A stretch of 64,000 nt of DNA. It comes from Escarpia spicata. Lineage: Eukaryota > Annelida > Polychaeta > Sabellida > Siboglinidae. The translations under genes and the position numbers were made by a program. Location: NCBI GenBank assembly GCA_963995525.1, contig OZ023213.1:39575989-39639988 (forward strand), in the 5' to 3' direction. The notes under the pieces are model-generated. The model searched no databases, was not told where the DNA came from, and was given only the letters and a program-made list of their open reading frames with translations. Shown here piece after piece: positions 20,339-32,327 of the stretch (the first letter of the stretch is position 1; every line of letters begins with the position of its first letter).

Positions 20339-21590
20339 CAGTCGCATTGACAGTGGAATTGTCGCTGATCCGGGCATTGAACGTGTAACACACTCCGGCA
20401 TAAGTCACGGTCAACTCGAAGTCTTTGTGACTGCACGGCATCCCCTTCCACCGGCAACTAAAGTAACAGTGACATGTAAGTGGTTAGAGATCATCGACAA
20501 ACAAGTATGAAAGTGGGTATTACGTACATTGTTTGTTTTGTTTTTGGTAAGTATTTTGCGAAATGCTGTTGTAAAAGGTCACAAACAATAAAATGGGACA
20601 TTTATCAATAAGAATTCAGAAACGTAAGGCTGTTAATAAACGTACGACGCAATCATGTCCTTCTTGAGATGCCGATGTTGAAGATACACATCAAGCATCG
20701 ACACGCTGCCGACGCCCCACTTCGTGTAGTTGAACTTGGTGTTGTTTGTCTGACTGTGCATTTCGTCCAACCAAAAATACGATCCGTTTTCCGCAGCAGC
20801 TACAATTCTGCAACAATAATCGTCAACATGGTGAATGTGATCACCAAATGAAGTAATTAACATCTAGGACAGTATAAAGGATTTCAACAAAAAATAATTA
20901 CTCAATTTTTGCATAAAAACTGCAAATGAACTGAAACCATCGTTTTCCAACACCTGTGCGATACTGTACATGGGCGCAATTGCTGTGTTTGTTTCCACTG
21001 TTTAAGTGGCACACCATGCACCTCGACTTGTACTCAGAGGCTAGGATATCCTGATTGTAATATATGATGTAGATGTTCACATCTACATAAATACCTTCAA
21101 CATACACCAGTTTGATAAGTCGTGAAGGCCATGTTGAATTTCACAATCACCTTTTTAGAACCATTTGGAACAATAACGTAGGCTGTAAGCTTCACTTAAT
21201 CATATTATGGTCGCAAAACACACTCAGATACTAATTCAAGTTCCCTAACACGGACACTGAAACAAAAATCATTTGAGCTGTAGGGCAAAATACCGACGAC
21301 AATTTGGTTGCAAATGGTGACGGCATTTTGGTTGCAAATGGTGACGGCGGGGAAGACAACAGGTTCTTGTCGTGACATCGATATTTTCAGTGTGACTGGC
21401 CGGTGCAAGTAGTGGCCCACCAAATACTGACACTGATAGACGTAAATAGCGGTGCTACATAGCACGATTGTGATCCAGAGCATTCTGCAACAGAGGGACG
21501 TGTTTAAAAACAATCGGCTATCGAAGTTCTCACGTTTAGATAGAGTTGCAACGTCTCCATATTCTAGACTTGTTTCAAATCACCGACGTC
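20339..21590 (-). CDS. DEG/ENaC-family sodium channel, partial
   Basis: Trimeric amiloride-sensitive channel family (ASIC, FaNaC, ENaC). The segment near 21300-21513 or a little upstream encodes TM1 and the start of the extracellular domain: RMLWITIVLCSTAIYVYQC, then KISMSRQEPVVFPAVTICNQ. A clean exon at 20646-20807 gives NGSYFWLDEMHSQTNN and LQHRHLKKDMIA. The next exon, 20339-20457, gives CRWKGMPCSHKDFELTV and YAGVCYTFNARISDNS; splicing restores DMIAS-CRWKG, matching ASIC 'DMLLSC..G..C....F....T..G.CYTFN'. Donor and acceptor pairs fit in phase. Another piece (VIVPNGSKKVIVKF, near 21130-21190) may be an exon. A 24-bp in-frame duplication repeats AVTICNQ after FPAVTICNQN. The C-terminal half with TM2 is not found, so it is truncated, has long introns, or is a pseudogene. 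Confidence 0.8.
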
Positions 21591-22166
21591 AACAATAAAC
21601 TGATGATTGGTCTCCAAATTTAACTGTTATTTGTTACATGTGAAACAAAATCAAATGTCATTGTACCAGTTTTGCAACGTTGAAAACGTCACCACAAATC
21701 ATCAGTCTGGTTGAAATACGCCATACACAATACACATATTGAGTTAACCATTGAAATATTCGAACTGTGAACATTGTAAATGTCAAAACTCATCCTGTCT
21801 ATGTTCTCAAAGTTCAGAACGTCATTTTATCAGAATAATCACCAGACTGTGTTACGTTTTATGCAATAATATATTAAAGTTAAAGGTGAAACATTTGTGC
21901 TGTGACAATTTAAAATTACGAATAAAAATACACTTCACAAATCGTCATACCTATTTTGTAAACATAACTTAACTAGATTCCATCAAAATAATTACCTGGA
22001 AGTACTACATCATATACAATAAATATATTATTATTATTATTGAGTAACACAATTGTAACATACGCACCCCACACGCGGTTTTTCGAATGCGCAAACTCGA
22101 TGCATGTGAGTTTATGTCTATGTCTGTATATTAATTAACAAACAACCTAAGGGCGTTACGTCAAAT

Positions 22167-22376
22167 GTGGAGGGTGTGTATGTAATAGCACTGCATGAAC
22201 CTAATGCGTCTGTCCCGTATAGTTGTAAACGTGTCTACGGTGGCTGCAGACACAACTGTTTCACACAGACCATTTCAGTTCTTTATAATTCTGTTGACAA
22301 AGCTGTTGATGTAAACCTGTGTCCTTGCCGGCACCTGAATACATCGTTCACTATGGCCGCGCGTGTTGGTGATTGA
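22167..22376 (+). other. Cysteine-rich ORF, unidentified
   Basis: About 70 codons with spaced cysteines (CKRVYGGCRHNCFTQTIS, VDVNLCPCRHLN). The C-x3-C ... C-x-C spacing loosely recalls a GFR-alpha/GAS1-like module, but no splice signals or neighbours support a gene. It may be a lone exon or chance. Confidence 0.2.
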
Positions 22377-22399
22377 GTGAACAATGTGGTGTGGTAAAG

Positions 22400-23060
22400 G
22401 AAGACCTGTTTCTGCCAGTTATGATTGATAGAATAACACTAGGCGGTTGGTAATCTTGCGACGCTCCAGGGATTCCCATTCACGTATTAATACTAAATGT
22501 CAAGTAGCCTGCTAGTTTATCACCAGAATGAATATGTAATACCCTAAATGTGTTTTAATGTAATGGGCAATATGAAGAGCGATTGCTGCAGCAACGGAGC
22601 TCATCGGGAAAAGCGGTATCACCGTTCGAATTAACGCAGTTACCATAACAGGTACGAAACGTAAAATAGTAAATAAATGTTGTAGTTATCTAATTTCATC
22701 AAGTTGTGTTATATTATGTAAATTGCAATGGCATGCATGGTGTTACAGCACAGCATATACATCAAGTCTGAGCCGAGAGCCTATCCGTGTCGTTATTAGT
22801 CGCATACATATTGATACTAAATGTCACGTACCCTACTTATTTTATACATAAAGGAATATTAATAACCGAAATGTGGATTAATGTAATAAGGTCTCGTGCA
22901 AACCGATGCCGTTAATGTTTAATGTGGAGCAATGTCCCCGAGGCTCAGCGCTGCTGCCTGTAGCGTTGGAGCCGGCCAGTCCGTAATTACAAAACGTGAA
23001 ATAAGTAATAAGACGATGACCGCAAATCCCGTTAAACACATGCAGGGTGAACGTGGAAAG
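22400..23060. other. No recognisable gene
   Basis: Mixed sequence with two similar blocks (AATACTAAATGTCAAGTA near 22490 and GATACTAAATGTCACGTA near 22814, each followed by a stretch ending in TGTGTTTTAATGTAAT or TGTGGATTAATGTAAT), indicating an old duplication of about 320 bp. No coding signal. Confidence 0.45.
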
Positions 23061-23069
23061 TCAAACAAG

Positions 23070-23400
<331 letters not shown>

Positions 23401-23431
23401 GAGGCCAGTATATAATGAGCTAAGTAAGATT

Positions 23432-23700
23432 TACCACCGGTTGTGCATAAAATAATTGTATTAAAAATATTACGTTAATGAAATATTACTATGTTTTAAA
23501 AAAGGCAATGCCCAAAGGACAGTTAGTGTTCGTCCATACGTGACATATGGCGGTCGGCATCTATAGTGTTTAGACTTGTAACTCTTGCGGGTTAGTTTAG
23601 AACACTTCTAGATGACGGGACGAGCAATAATGTAGCTGGCCCTGGCCATGTGCTTTGATGTAATTTGGCGTTAATAAACAATATGTGATAAAACTAGAAA
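23432..23700 (+). mobile_element. 5' LTR region of a gypsy-type retrotransposon
   Basis: The block 23432-23565 is shared with the solo fragment at 4488-4615. It continues to an AATAAACAATATG poly(A)-like signal near 23673, followed at about 23706 by ACAATGGCGACGAGGGTG, which looks like an LTR end followed by a primer-binding site. Borders are approximate because a 3' LTR is absent for comparison. Confidence 0.6.
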
Positions 23701-23929
23701 TCGTACAATGGCGACGAGGGTGCAGGGGAAGGACCGACGTCTGTTCTTCTCTGACACAACTTCACAACGAAAATTGATGGCGCATTTCGACAGATTCGTG
23801 TGGTGAACATTTCGTGCGGGCTAAACTACAAGCAGTGAACGTTTGGGCCTACGAAAACTCGTAAGCAAATTCTACCTGTTGTACAGACAGTCAATATTCA
23901 GCCACATAACGTGGCAACGGCAGGTTTAC

Positions 23930-24704
23930 CATCGTATCCTCACTTTAACTTGCATGAAGACCGATCCCCACTCACTCAAAATGGAAGAAATGGATACGCC
24001 GATTCGAAAACATGATGGTCGGATTAAATATCACAGCCGACAAGAGAAAGCGTGCCATATTATGCAGGGGAGGATGTTCATGATATGTTTGAAACTCTAC
24101 CAGATCGGGGTACTGATGATGACTATCATAGAGCCCGACAAGCGTTGAACAAGTGGATGGAGCCGCCAAGAACGTCGAGTTTCATGAATACGAATTTAGA
24201 CAAATGAGTCAACAACCCAGTGAGAGCACTGATACCGTCCACACTAGGCTTATGCAAAAGGCGGCCTTTAGTGAGTTCCACGACAGGCGCAAAGCAGTCA
24301 GTTCACAGCTAATAGCCAGTACTACATATCGTTATACTCGTCAGAAAGGGCTGAATAACAACACAGAAAAGATGCCTCTAGCAGCATTACTAGAAGAAGC
24401 TAGATCACATGAACTCGCCCAGTCCGAAGCAAACAGCATGGAGCAGTCGTTCAAATCGGTGAACATAGTACATAGTACAATTGAAACCAGTCAGGCCCAA
24501 GCGGAAGTCATAATGCAAGTGCACAGACACAAAACAGCACAAAGTCATGTCGGTTTTGTGGGGGAGATTATCCGCACAAGCAGGGTTTTTAGCACAAGAC
24601 ATTTACACTTAACAGGTTGGATGAGGGGAGAAAGCAGTTGTTTTGCCAGGAATCTGCTACTAGGAATACCCAACCAACAAAAAATGCAGTGCACCGACAT
24701 ATGA
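23930..24704 (+). pseudogene. gypsy gag remnant
   Basis: Reading across three frames gives NITADKRKRAIL, VHDMFETLPDRGTDDDYHR, ARQALNKWMEP, then in the long frame KNVEFHEYEFRQMSQQPSES, AAFSEFHDRRKAVSSQLI and MPLAALLEEARSHELAQSEA. This is the gag core pattern of Ty3/gypsy elements (small capsid protein of the retrotransposon particle). A weak zinc-knuckle region may follow (CRFCGGDYPHKQ-type in another frame near 24545). At least two frameshifts; the copy is dead. LINE D is inserted directly after it. Confidence 0.75.
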
Positions 24705-24777
24705 AAAGTTATAGGGCTGTTTAACATATTGGTTAAATGTGAGGTCACAAGCTCTTGTGTAGTATTAACTTTTAACA

Positions 24778-26667
24778 AGACTTAACAAGATTGCCACCCA
24801 GAGAATTAAATCTAGATAATGGCAGGTGGACAAGGAAGCCTTTATCGAGAGTCCAACCCTCTTTATCTACGTGTATCCCGCCTTTCCGAGGTATGTGTCG
24901 ATTTTACTTTTAAACATATTCACACTACTAGCACCCACACAATCAGCAGATAATCTGTTCCATTCATTTAGAATCCTTTGTGAAAATGAGAACTTTCTTA
25001 TATCTAATCTACACTGCTCCTTTGCTAATGTAACTTCATGTCCTCTAGTCCTTCTATCTTTCTTAACTGAGAAAAAAATATGTCTATCAACATTTTCATA
25101 ACCATTCAATATTTTAAAACTTCTATCTGATCTCTTCTCAATCTCCTTGTCTCTTGTGTTCTTAAACCACATTCTTTTAGGTGTATTTCGTAACTAAGAT
25201 CTCTCAGTTTTTGTATCATTTGGTATGGCCTCCACCTTTGTATACAATATTCTATATGAGGCCTAATTATTGTTTTTTACAGCGGTATTGTTAGTTCTTT
25301 TTCCTTATACGCTATGTTTCGCCTAATTAATCCAAGGATTTGATTTCCCTTTGAAGCTGCAATTCCGCACCGCTCTGAAACCTTCATATCAGCACTAATG
25401 GTTAACCCTAAGTCATTTTCTTTTACAGTAGTACTTAGTACAGTATTCCCCATTGTAGATTGTACATCTTCGTTCCCATGTCCTGTGTAGACATTTCCCA
25501 AAATTGAACAAAATTTACCACTTTTCAGACCATTTGATCAATCTGTCAAGATCATCTTGTAAATGCTGTCTATCTCCATAACGTTTAAATCTTCTAAACA
25601 CTTTTGTATCATCCGCAAATTTCAACACCTTGCTTGTTGTATCATCGTCCAAATCGTTGATATATATTAAGAATAATATAGGTCCTAATACTGATCGCTG
25701 TGGTATCCCACTCAAAACTTATTTCCAGTTTGAAGCCTCCCATCAACTACTACCCGTTGTCTTCTGTCAATCAGCCATTTTTATATCCAGTTAATTATTC
25801 CATTTCCTATGCCACGGGCCTTTAGTTTAAGCAGTAATCTTTGATGTGGCACTTTGTCGAAAGCTTTCTGAAAATCTAAGTAGATGATATTTACTGGTGA
25901 TCCCTCGTCTTCCCACATAGTGATATCTTCCAAAAACATGACATATTTTTAAGCATGACCTCGCTTTTAGAAACCCATGTTGAGATGAGTTTATCAAGTT
26001 AGGTTTAACAAGAAAACCCACCATGTGATCTTTAATTAGTCTTTCTAATAATTTATAAATCACCGATGTTAAACTTACTGGTCTGTAGTTCTCTGACTTG
26101 TTTCTCGAACCTTTTTTAAATAACGGTATAATGTTTGCTTCTTTTCATTCTAAAGGAACCACTCCCTCTTCTAACGACAAGTTGAAAACTGTCGTAAGCG
26201 GTATGCTAATTTGTTCTACAACTTCCAATCGTAGTTTGGGCGGAATCCCATCCAGTCCAGGTGATTTATTATCCTCCATAGCCCTTATTTTCTTAGCTAC
26301 CATTTCCGGGGTTACAATTAACTGTCCTAAATAGTCTGATTCCGCCCCCTTGAACTTAGCATCTGGTACTGGCAGTGAACTAATATCTTCCTTGGTAAAC
26401 ACCGAACTAAAATACTCATTCAGGTCTTCTGCCATTAAGAATCCCTCTGATATTATATTTCCAGCACTATCTTCTAGAGGACCGACATTATCCTGAACTT
26501 TCTGTTTGCTCCGAACATATGCGTAAAAACTCTTGCTGTCATGTTTTATATTACAAGCTGATTTTTGTTCATGGTTTCTCTTTGAATTTCTAATTTCAGT
26601 TCTAGCTTGGTTAATTAAGTGCTTCTTTATAAATGTTGTAGTCTTCATCATTTCCAATACATCTATA
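24778..26667 (-). mobile_element. LINE copy D, degenerate, nested in the gypsy element
   Basis: Fourth copy of the same LINE family, minus strand, 3' end with TTAACAAG units at 24770-24795, 5' end truncated in the linker near 26667. It carries many frameshifts: RT pieces are read at 26145-26667 (YVRSKQKVQDNVGPLEDS, SPGLDGIPPKL), 25827-26063, 25515-25715 (KFADDTKVF) and 25277-25501, with C-terminal pieces near 24867-25172. It sits between gag and protease/RT of the gypsy element, so it inserted after that element. It is the most diverged of the four copies, thus the oldest. Confidence 0.9.
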
Positions 26668-26686
26668 TATATATATGCCATTAACA

Positions 26687-27925
26687 GGTGTGGTTATACA
26701 TATGACGAATGGGCATGGAAATACAACAAAAGGCCAATCTACGCCGGAATGTGGATGAACAGAAAATCTATCAAATTCCAAAATGACAGTGGTGCAACCG
26801 TGAATTTGTTACCACATACGTATGTCAACAAGGATGATATTCAAGCATATGATGTCATACTACACATGTGGAACAAGACCACAACAGCTGTCACCGGTAA
26901 AACGTTGGTAACGTTGATAAACCCGGTCACCAAGAAAAATTACTCTCTATGGTTTGAAGTTGTGGAAGGAAATTTCACACCTCTTCTTGGACGACAAGCA
27001 GCAGATATGATGGAACTGATAACAGTCAATTACGACAGTTTCAAATTGCTTCATGAAGTAACGATAACAAACATGTTGGACGAATACGCCGATGTATTCA
27101 ATGGAGGGTTGGGAACTCTACCGGGGAAAGTTCACCTTCACGTGGACGAGGGTGCAAGACTTGTACACTGTCCTGCCAGAAAAGTGCCAGTTAGGCTCAA
27201 GCCGAAGCTAAAAACAGAACTAGATCGCATGGTTGAGACAGAAGTAACATATCCTATCGTCGAGCCTACGGAGTGGTGCAACCAAATATCAATCCAGACG
27301 ACGAAGGATATGTCGCTACGAGTATGCATCGACCCGAGGCCACTCAACAACGTTCTGCAACATGAACTGTACCCATTACCGACAATAGATGAGGTGTTAC
27401 CTGAGATGTCAAAAGCAAGAGTCAAAAGAAATCCTAAAGTCGAGGTACTGGCACTGTGAACTAGATCACGAGAGCAGTCTGCTCACCACTATCATAACGC
27501 CGTTTGGTAGATACAGATGGAAACGTCTACCATTCAGAATGAATGTCAGTGCAGGGAGGAAATTAAACCAAACACTGGAGGGATTGGACGGAATTGTTTG
27601 TGTCGCCGACGACAAAGTGGTGTTCGGCCGTGATGAAGAAGATCATGACAAGAAGCTGAAACTGTTGCTCCAAAGATGTCGCAATACAGTCATAAAGCTA
27701 AACAGGAAGAAATGTGAGATCAGGCTGAGAGAAATCAATTTCATGGGACACCGGGTCACCAGTGATGGTTTGAAACCTGACGACAGGACGATAGAGGCAA
27801 TCATCAAGATGGAAAACCCGATAGATGTGAAGGGAATTCAAAGGTTGCAAGGAATAGTAGGATACAAAGTTCCTGCCTGGCCTTTCAGACGCTATGGAGC
27901 CCATCAGAAGACTTACTCAACCTGA
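26687..27925 (+). pseudogene. gypsy protease and reverse transcriptase
   Basis: Resumes the gypsy element after LINE D. Aspartic protease: FQNDSGATVNLLP with D-S-G-A at the active site, near 26781. Linker MLDEYADVFNGGLGTLPG, then RT fingers (RVCIDPRPLNNVLQHELYPL). A frameshift near 27420 shifts to SRYWHCELDHESSLLTT, then FGRYRWKRLPF and IVCVADDKVVFG, where the usual YVDD is VADD, followed by NRKKCEIRLREINFMGH. Order and motifs are those of Ty3/gypsy pol. The frameshift and changed catalytic box show it is inactive. Confidence 0.85.
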
Positions 27926-27960
27926 TCTGCCATGGCAGTGACAATGAACATGACGACGCA

Positions 27961-28400
27961 ATGGCGAAAGTGAAGAAGCTGACGACAGAGAGTCCTGTTC
28001 TTACATATTACGACTCACACAGTGAGTTAGTCGTAGAATGTGACGCAAGTGAAACAGGACTGGGAGCTGCACTCCTTCAGAACGGGAAACCCATTGGGTA
28101 CGCAAGTTGTGCGCTCAGCAGCACGAAATTTTATATTCTCAAATAGAAAAAGAATGTCTAACCATTGTGTTCGCGTTGAAACGTTTCCACCAGCTTACCT
28201 TTGGGAGAAGAACAATCGTTCACAGTGATAATATGCCATTGGAAATGATTGTGAAAAAACCGCTACACAAAGCCCCAAGGAGATTGCAAGGAATGCTCCT
28301 TCGTATGCTGCAGTACGACACTGACGACGTATATCACAAAGGGAAAGATTTGTATATTGCAGATACACTCTCAATGTCACCCCTGCCGCACAATGGAGGT
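27961..28400 (+). pseudogene. gypsy RNase H domain, truncated
   Basis: Starts TYYDSHSELVVECDASETG (first catalytic Asp), GLGAALLQNGKPIGYAS, a stop and frameshift near 28140, then IEKECLTIVFALKRFHQLTF (catalytic Glu) and RRTIVHSDNMPLEMIVKK (third Asp). The element ends near 28400 at LSMSPLPHNGG, where the foldback LINE begins. Integrase and 3' LTR are absent. Confidence 0.85.
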
Positions 28401-28452
28401 ACTATAAACCTTTGTACTACAGTATATGGCGCACAGTTAAAATAATAATTCT

Positions 28453-29208
28453 TTGGAGGATGGAATACTATCAAACTATGGAGGTTCGATTGCAAATAAT
28501 CTAATACAGCTTCTCGGCGATGCAGATGATAAATTAGATGACTTAACAATACTTACTCACTCACCTTATATAGACACCACAGACTTAAAAGACGCTCTCG
28601 CCACTACCATAGATAAGTTTACTATTTTCAGCTTAAATGTTCAAAGCATAAATTCAAAATTTAACCACATCTACCCACTCTTACTAGAGTTAATCAATAA
28701 AGACATCGGTTTCAGTGCCATATGTTTGCAGGAAAGCTGGCTTTCTGATGAAGCAGACTTATCTCAATATCAATTACCAAATTACAACATCATTCATCAA
28801 GGCAAAAAATGCTCCGGTCATGGAGGTTTATTAATATATTTACATGTACGTTATTCATACATTGTAAGACAATTATATGACTCATCCGATGTTTGGGAGA
28901 GGCTTTTTATTAATGTATTTGGTGCAAATCTAAATAAAAACATCACAATAGGAAACATATATAGACCTCCTAAGCTAAATAATAATGAACAAAGTATATC
29001 TACATTTATAGAAGAATTTGTACCGATACTTTCAAAATTGGGAAAGGAAAATGCAGAAACTATAATAACAGGCGACTTTAACATTGACCTGTTGAAAGTA
29101 AACAGCAAACAAAAAGTCGGTGACTATTTTGATTTATTCTGTACCAATGGATTTTATCCAAAAATTACCTTGCCGACTCGTTTCTCTCGAAAAAGCTGCA
29201 CACTCTAG
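28453..29208 (+). pseudogene. LINE endonuclease, inverted left arm
   Basis: APE-type endonuclease ORF: FTIFSLNVQSINSKFNHI (motif I), AICLQESWLS (catalytic Glu), GGLLIYLHV, NIYRPPKLNN and IITGDFNIDLLK. It ends at RFSRKSCTL where the arm meets the RT copy, losing the SDH motif. Nearly the same as 31067-31852. Confidence 0.88.
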
Positions 29209-30535
29209 AAGTACTATAATTGAAGTGTGGCGCAATTAAGGAATTGTACATTATCTTTAGAGCACATGTAGGTAAGAAGTGCTTTAACTTATTTAATATA
29301 CCAAGAGTTTTGGATATTTTAATGGCAATTTTGTCAATGTGTGCTGTCCAATCTAATGTTTCATGGATAGTTGTGCCTAAGAAGTTAAATTCTTGAACAC
29401 GATCAATGTGTTGGTCATCTATTTTTAGCGTTAATTCGATACGCGCGGTGCTGCGTTGAGGAAAATGAAACAACATATATTTAGTCTTGCTAGCATTAAG
29501 AGACAGTTTGTTTACTGATAACCATTCACTTGTTTTTTCCAATTCCTTATTTATGTTGATGCTTAAAGTAATATTATCAAACACATCTGAAGTAGATTGG
29601 AAGGAACAGAGTGGTCCAATCAGGGTAGTGTCATCGGCGTATAATATCGCATTAAATTTATCACTGGCGTAATGAATATCATTTATATATAAGATGAATA
29701 ACAATGGTCCCAATATGGAACCCTGAGGGACACCTGTAGAGATGGGTAATTTATTGGATATTACATCACCGAATTGTACAAATTGAAGCCTATTAGTAAG
29801 ATAACTGATTAGCCAGTGTAACGGTGTCTTGTTTATGCCGTAGTGTTCAAGTTTTTTAAATAAAATAGAGTGGTCTAGTGTATCGAACGCTTTTGAGAGG
29901 TCTAAAAAAATGGATATAGGAATATTACCCTTGTCTAAGCTTTGTAAAAGAGTGTCTGTCATTTCCAGTGTAGCCATCTCCGTAGAATGTGCTTTTCTAA
30001 AACCATATTGACTTTTAAATAATATTTCATTTGTAGTTAAATACTCATATAGTTGGTTATACACAATTCTTTCGAAGACTTTGGAGATAGACGGCAGCAA
30101 CGAGATTGGCCTGTAATTATCTAGCATCGTTTTATCGTTTTTCTTATACAGAGGAATAACTTTTGCAATATTTAGTTTATGTGGGAAAATTCCTGTGGTG
30201 AGCGATTGGTTAATTATGAGAGACAAAGGCTTGGCAATTAGCGGGCTGATTTTCTTTAGCAAATTTATGGAGATTGAGTCATGTCCTGCACTATTTTTTG
30301 GGTCGAATTCCTTTACAACTGACAATATATCTTTTTCTGTAACATGTTTGAATATAAAAGTGAACGGAGATTTGTCCTTTAGATAGCTGGTAAATGCTCT
30401 ATGTTGTCTATTAAAGGATATCTTTTCTGCCAGTTTATTGCCAATATTTACAAAGAATTCATTAAATGCATGCGCAATTTCCCTTTTGTCCGAGATATGT
30501 ACTCCGTTTATATAAAACAAATTAGGAAATTCAAA
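29206..30535 (-). pseudogene. Reverse transcriptase of the foldback LINE
   Basis: Begins near 30535 after a frameshift from the linker (LFYINGVHISDKREIAH, FNEFFVNIGNKLAEK), then SAGHDSISINLLKKI, NYRPISLLPSISKVFER, FLDLSKAFDTLDH, STGVPQGSILGPLLF and LYADDTTL with the catalytic Asp pair, and thumb (FLGTTIHETLDWTAH). It ends at NSLIAPHFNY, cut by the inverted arm at 29205, so the C-terminal region and 3' UTR are missing. Otherwise open for about 440 codons. Confidence 0.9.
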
Positions 30536-31098
30536 TTGCTTTTATATTTATATTGATTGAATAGGTTTGTGTAGTGAATACGTTTCGCTTCTCTGATAGC
30601 TCTATTTAAGATAGTTTTATAAACGCGAAGATTTATCAATGACGCATTGTAAGATATTTCATTTTGCGCAGACTGTTTTAATTTGCGATACAGTTTATCT
30701 TTATGTTTTATTGAGTTGATTATTCCAATGGTTATCCAGTTAGATTTTTTGTGTTTGTACTTATTGTATCTAACAGTTTTTGAAGGAAAATGATAGTCAT
30801 ATAGTCGGGAGAGTATATTTTCAAGTAAGTTATAGTTAGTGTTTGGATCAGATAGCTCATTTAGATTTAATTGATCTATGATGCACGATTGCCTTACAGA
30901 TTTATAATATTGTTTTGTTGCCTTTTCATTGTTTGTCCTGATTGTCACCCATTTGGGAGCACTTTGTTTGGATAACAGTTTATCGATAATTATGAAATAT
31001 GATAAATTATCGGATATGTTGCTCATAATTATACCTGCTGTGGAAGCAGTGGTGGCATTTGAAATCTTACATAATATCTGTGTGCAGCTTAGTGTCAA
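30508..31098 (-). pseudogene. Linker between endonuclease and RT of the foldback LINE
   Basis: Reads KISNATTASTAGIIMSNISD, NLSYFIIIDKLLSK, then a basic region (RYNKYKHKKSNWITIGI, RAIREAKRIHYTNLFNQYK), typical of the segment before the RT. A small duplication of CTGCACACTAATTGACACTA near 31080-31110 separates it in frame from the endonuclease, and a frameshift near 30533 separates it from the RT. Confidence 0.75.
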
Positions 31099-31852
31099 TT
31101 AGTGTGCAGCTTTTTCGAGAGAAACGAGTCGGCAAGGTAATTTTTGGATAAAATCCATTGGTACAGAATAAATCAAAATAGTCACCGACTTTTTGTTTGC
31201 TGTTTACTTTCAACAGGTCAATGTTAAAGTCGCCTGTTATTATAGTTTCTGCATTTTCCTTTCCCAATTTTGAAAGTATCGGTGCAAATTCTTCTATAAA
31301 TATAGATATACTTTGTTCATTATTATTTAGCTTAGGAGGTCTATATATGTTTCCTATTGTGATGTTTTTATTTAGATTTGCACCAAATACATTAATAGAA
31401 AGCCCCTCCCAAACATCGGATGAGTCATATAATTGTCTTACAATGTATGAATAACGTACATGTAAATATATTAATAAACCTCCATGACCGGAGCATTTTT
31501 TGCCTTGATGAATGATGTTGTAATTTGGTAATTGATATTGAGATAAGTCTGCTTCATCAGAAAGCCAGCTTTCCTGCAAACATATGGCACTGAAACCGAT
31601 GTCTTTATTGATTAACTCTAGTAAGAGTGGGTAGATGTGGTTAAATTTTGAATTTATGCTTTGAACATTTAAGCTGAAAATAGTAAACTTATCTATGGTA
31701 GTGGCGAGAGCGTCTTTTAAGTCTGTGGTGTCTATATAAGGTGAGTGAGTAAGTATTGTTAAGTCATCTAATTTATCATCTGCATCGCCGAGAAGCTGTA
31801 TTAGATTATTTGCAATCGAACCTCCATAGTTTGATAATATTCCGTCCTCCAA
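31067..31852 (-). pseudogene. LINE endonuclease, right arm
   Basis: Same endonuclease as the left arm, 261 codons, from MEDGILSNYGGSIANN to RFSRKSCTLIDTKLHTD. Coding differences from the left arm are few (for example EGLSINV against ERLFINV, SIFIEEFAPIL against STFIEEFVPIL). It belongs to the same orientation as the RT at 29206-30535 and is the element's own endonuclease. Confidence 0.88.
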
Positions 31853-32117
31853 AGAATTATTATTTTAACTGTGCGCCATATACTGTAGTACAAAGGTTTA
31901 GTATAGTGCACCAAGGTGGGATTAAGTCATACAGATGCTTGCGTATGTGGAGCAACTGTTCCAAACATATGAAGAATAAAGCAATGAAAACGTTGAACAT
32001 AAATGCTGATGCAATTTGCATCATTAAACTACAAAACACAAAGGTATGGAGCGTGTTTTCCAAAAAAAGTTGACGTAAATTATAAAGGCAATTATGTAAT
32101 ATTATAAAATGAAAACG

Positions 32118-32312
32118 CATCTAAGACCATCTTGTGGCAACCGACACATGGGAGAACCAAGGCAGGAAGACCAGCAGCAACTTACATCGACTGCTTAAAG
32201 GAAGATGTGGATCAAGAGGCGGATGAGCTGAAGACGGCAATGGCAGACAGAGGGAACTGGAGACGGATGATTGAAGCCATTAATGATCGACCCCAGAGGC
32301 CGACATGACCTG
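32118..32312 (+). pseudogene. C-terminal tail of another LINE
   Basis: About 60 codons ending in a stop: LWQPTHGRTKAGRPAATYID, CLKEDVDQEADELKTAMADR and GNWRRMIEAINDRPQ. The pattern 'HG-R-RGRP--TY-D-L--D' followed by 'M-DR--WR' is the usual C-terminus of many Jockey-superfamily LINEs. It is followed by a short (CCTGA)n tract at 32305-32325, likely the 3' tail. Confidence 0.7.
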
Positions 32313-32327
32313 ACCTGACCTTCCATT

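Larger units (their letters stand above)
28406..31899 (-). mobile_element. LINE family 2 in a foldback with 799-bp arms
   Basis: A second LINE family with an APE endonuclease (SLNVQSINSKFNHIYPLL) and RT. The minus-strand element runs from 31899 to 29205 but is cut before the RT C-terminus. Joined to it on the plus strand is a second copy of only the 5' UTR and endonuclease, 28406-29204. These arms (28406-29204 and 31101-31899) are inverted, the same length without net indels, and differ at only a few positions. The two 5' ends face outward, so the unit looks like a LINE flanked by long inverted repeats. Its left end abuts the gypsy RNase H. Confidence 0.9.

Noticed and set aside
22167..22376. 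GFR-alpha-like domain
   Set aside because: Cysteine spacing is only loosely similar, with no partner exons or splice signals.
31197..31454. Antisense ORFs over the foldback LINE arms
   Set aside because: Shadows of the endonuclease frame; duplicated with the arms.
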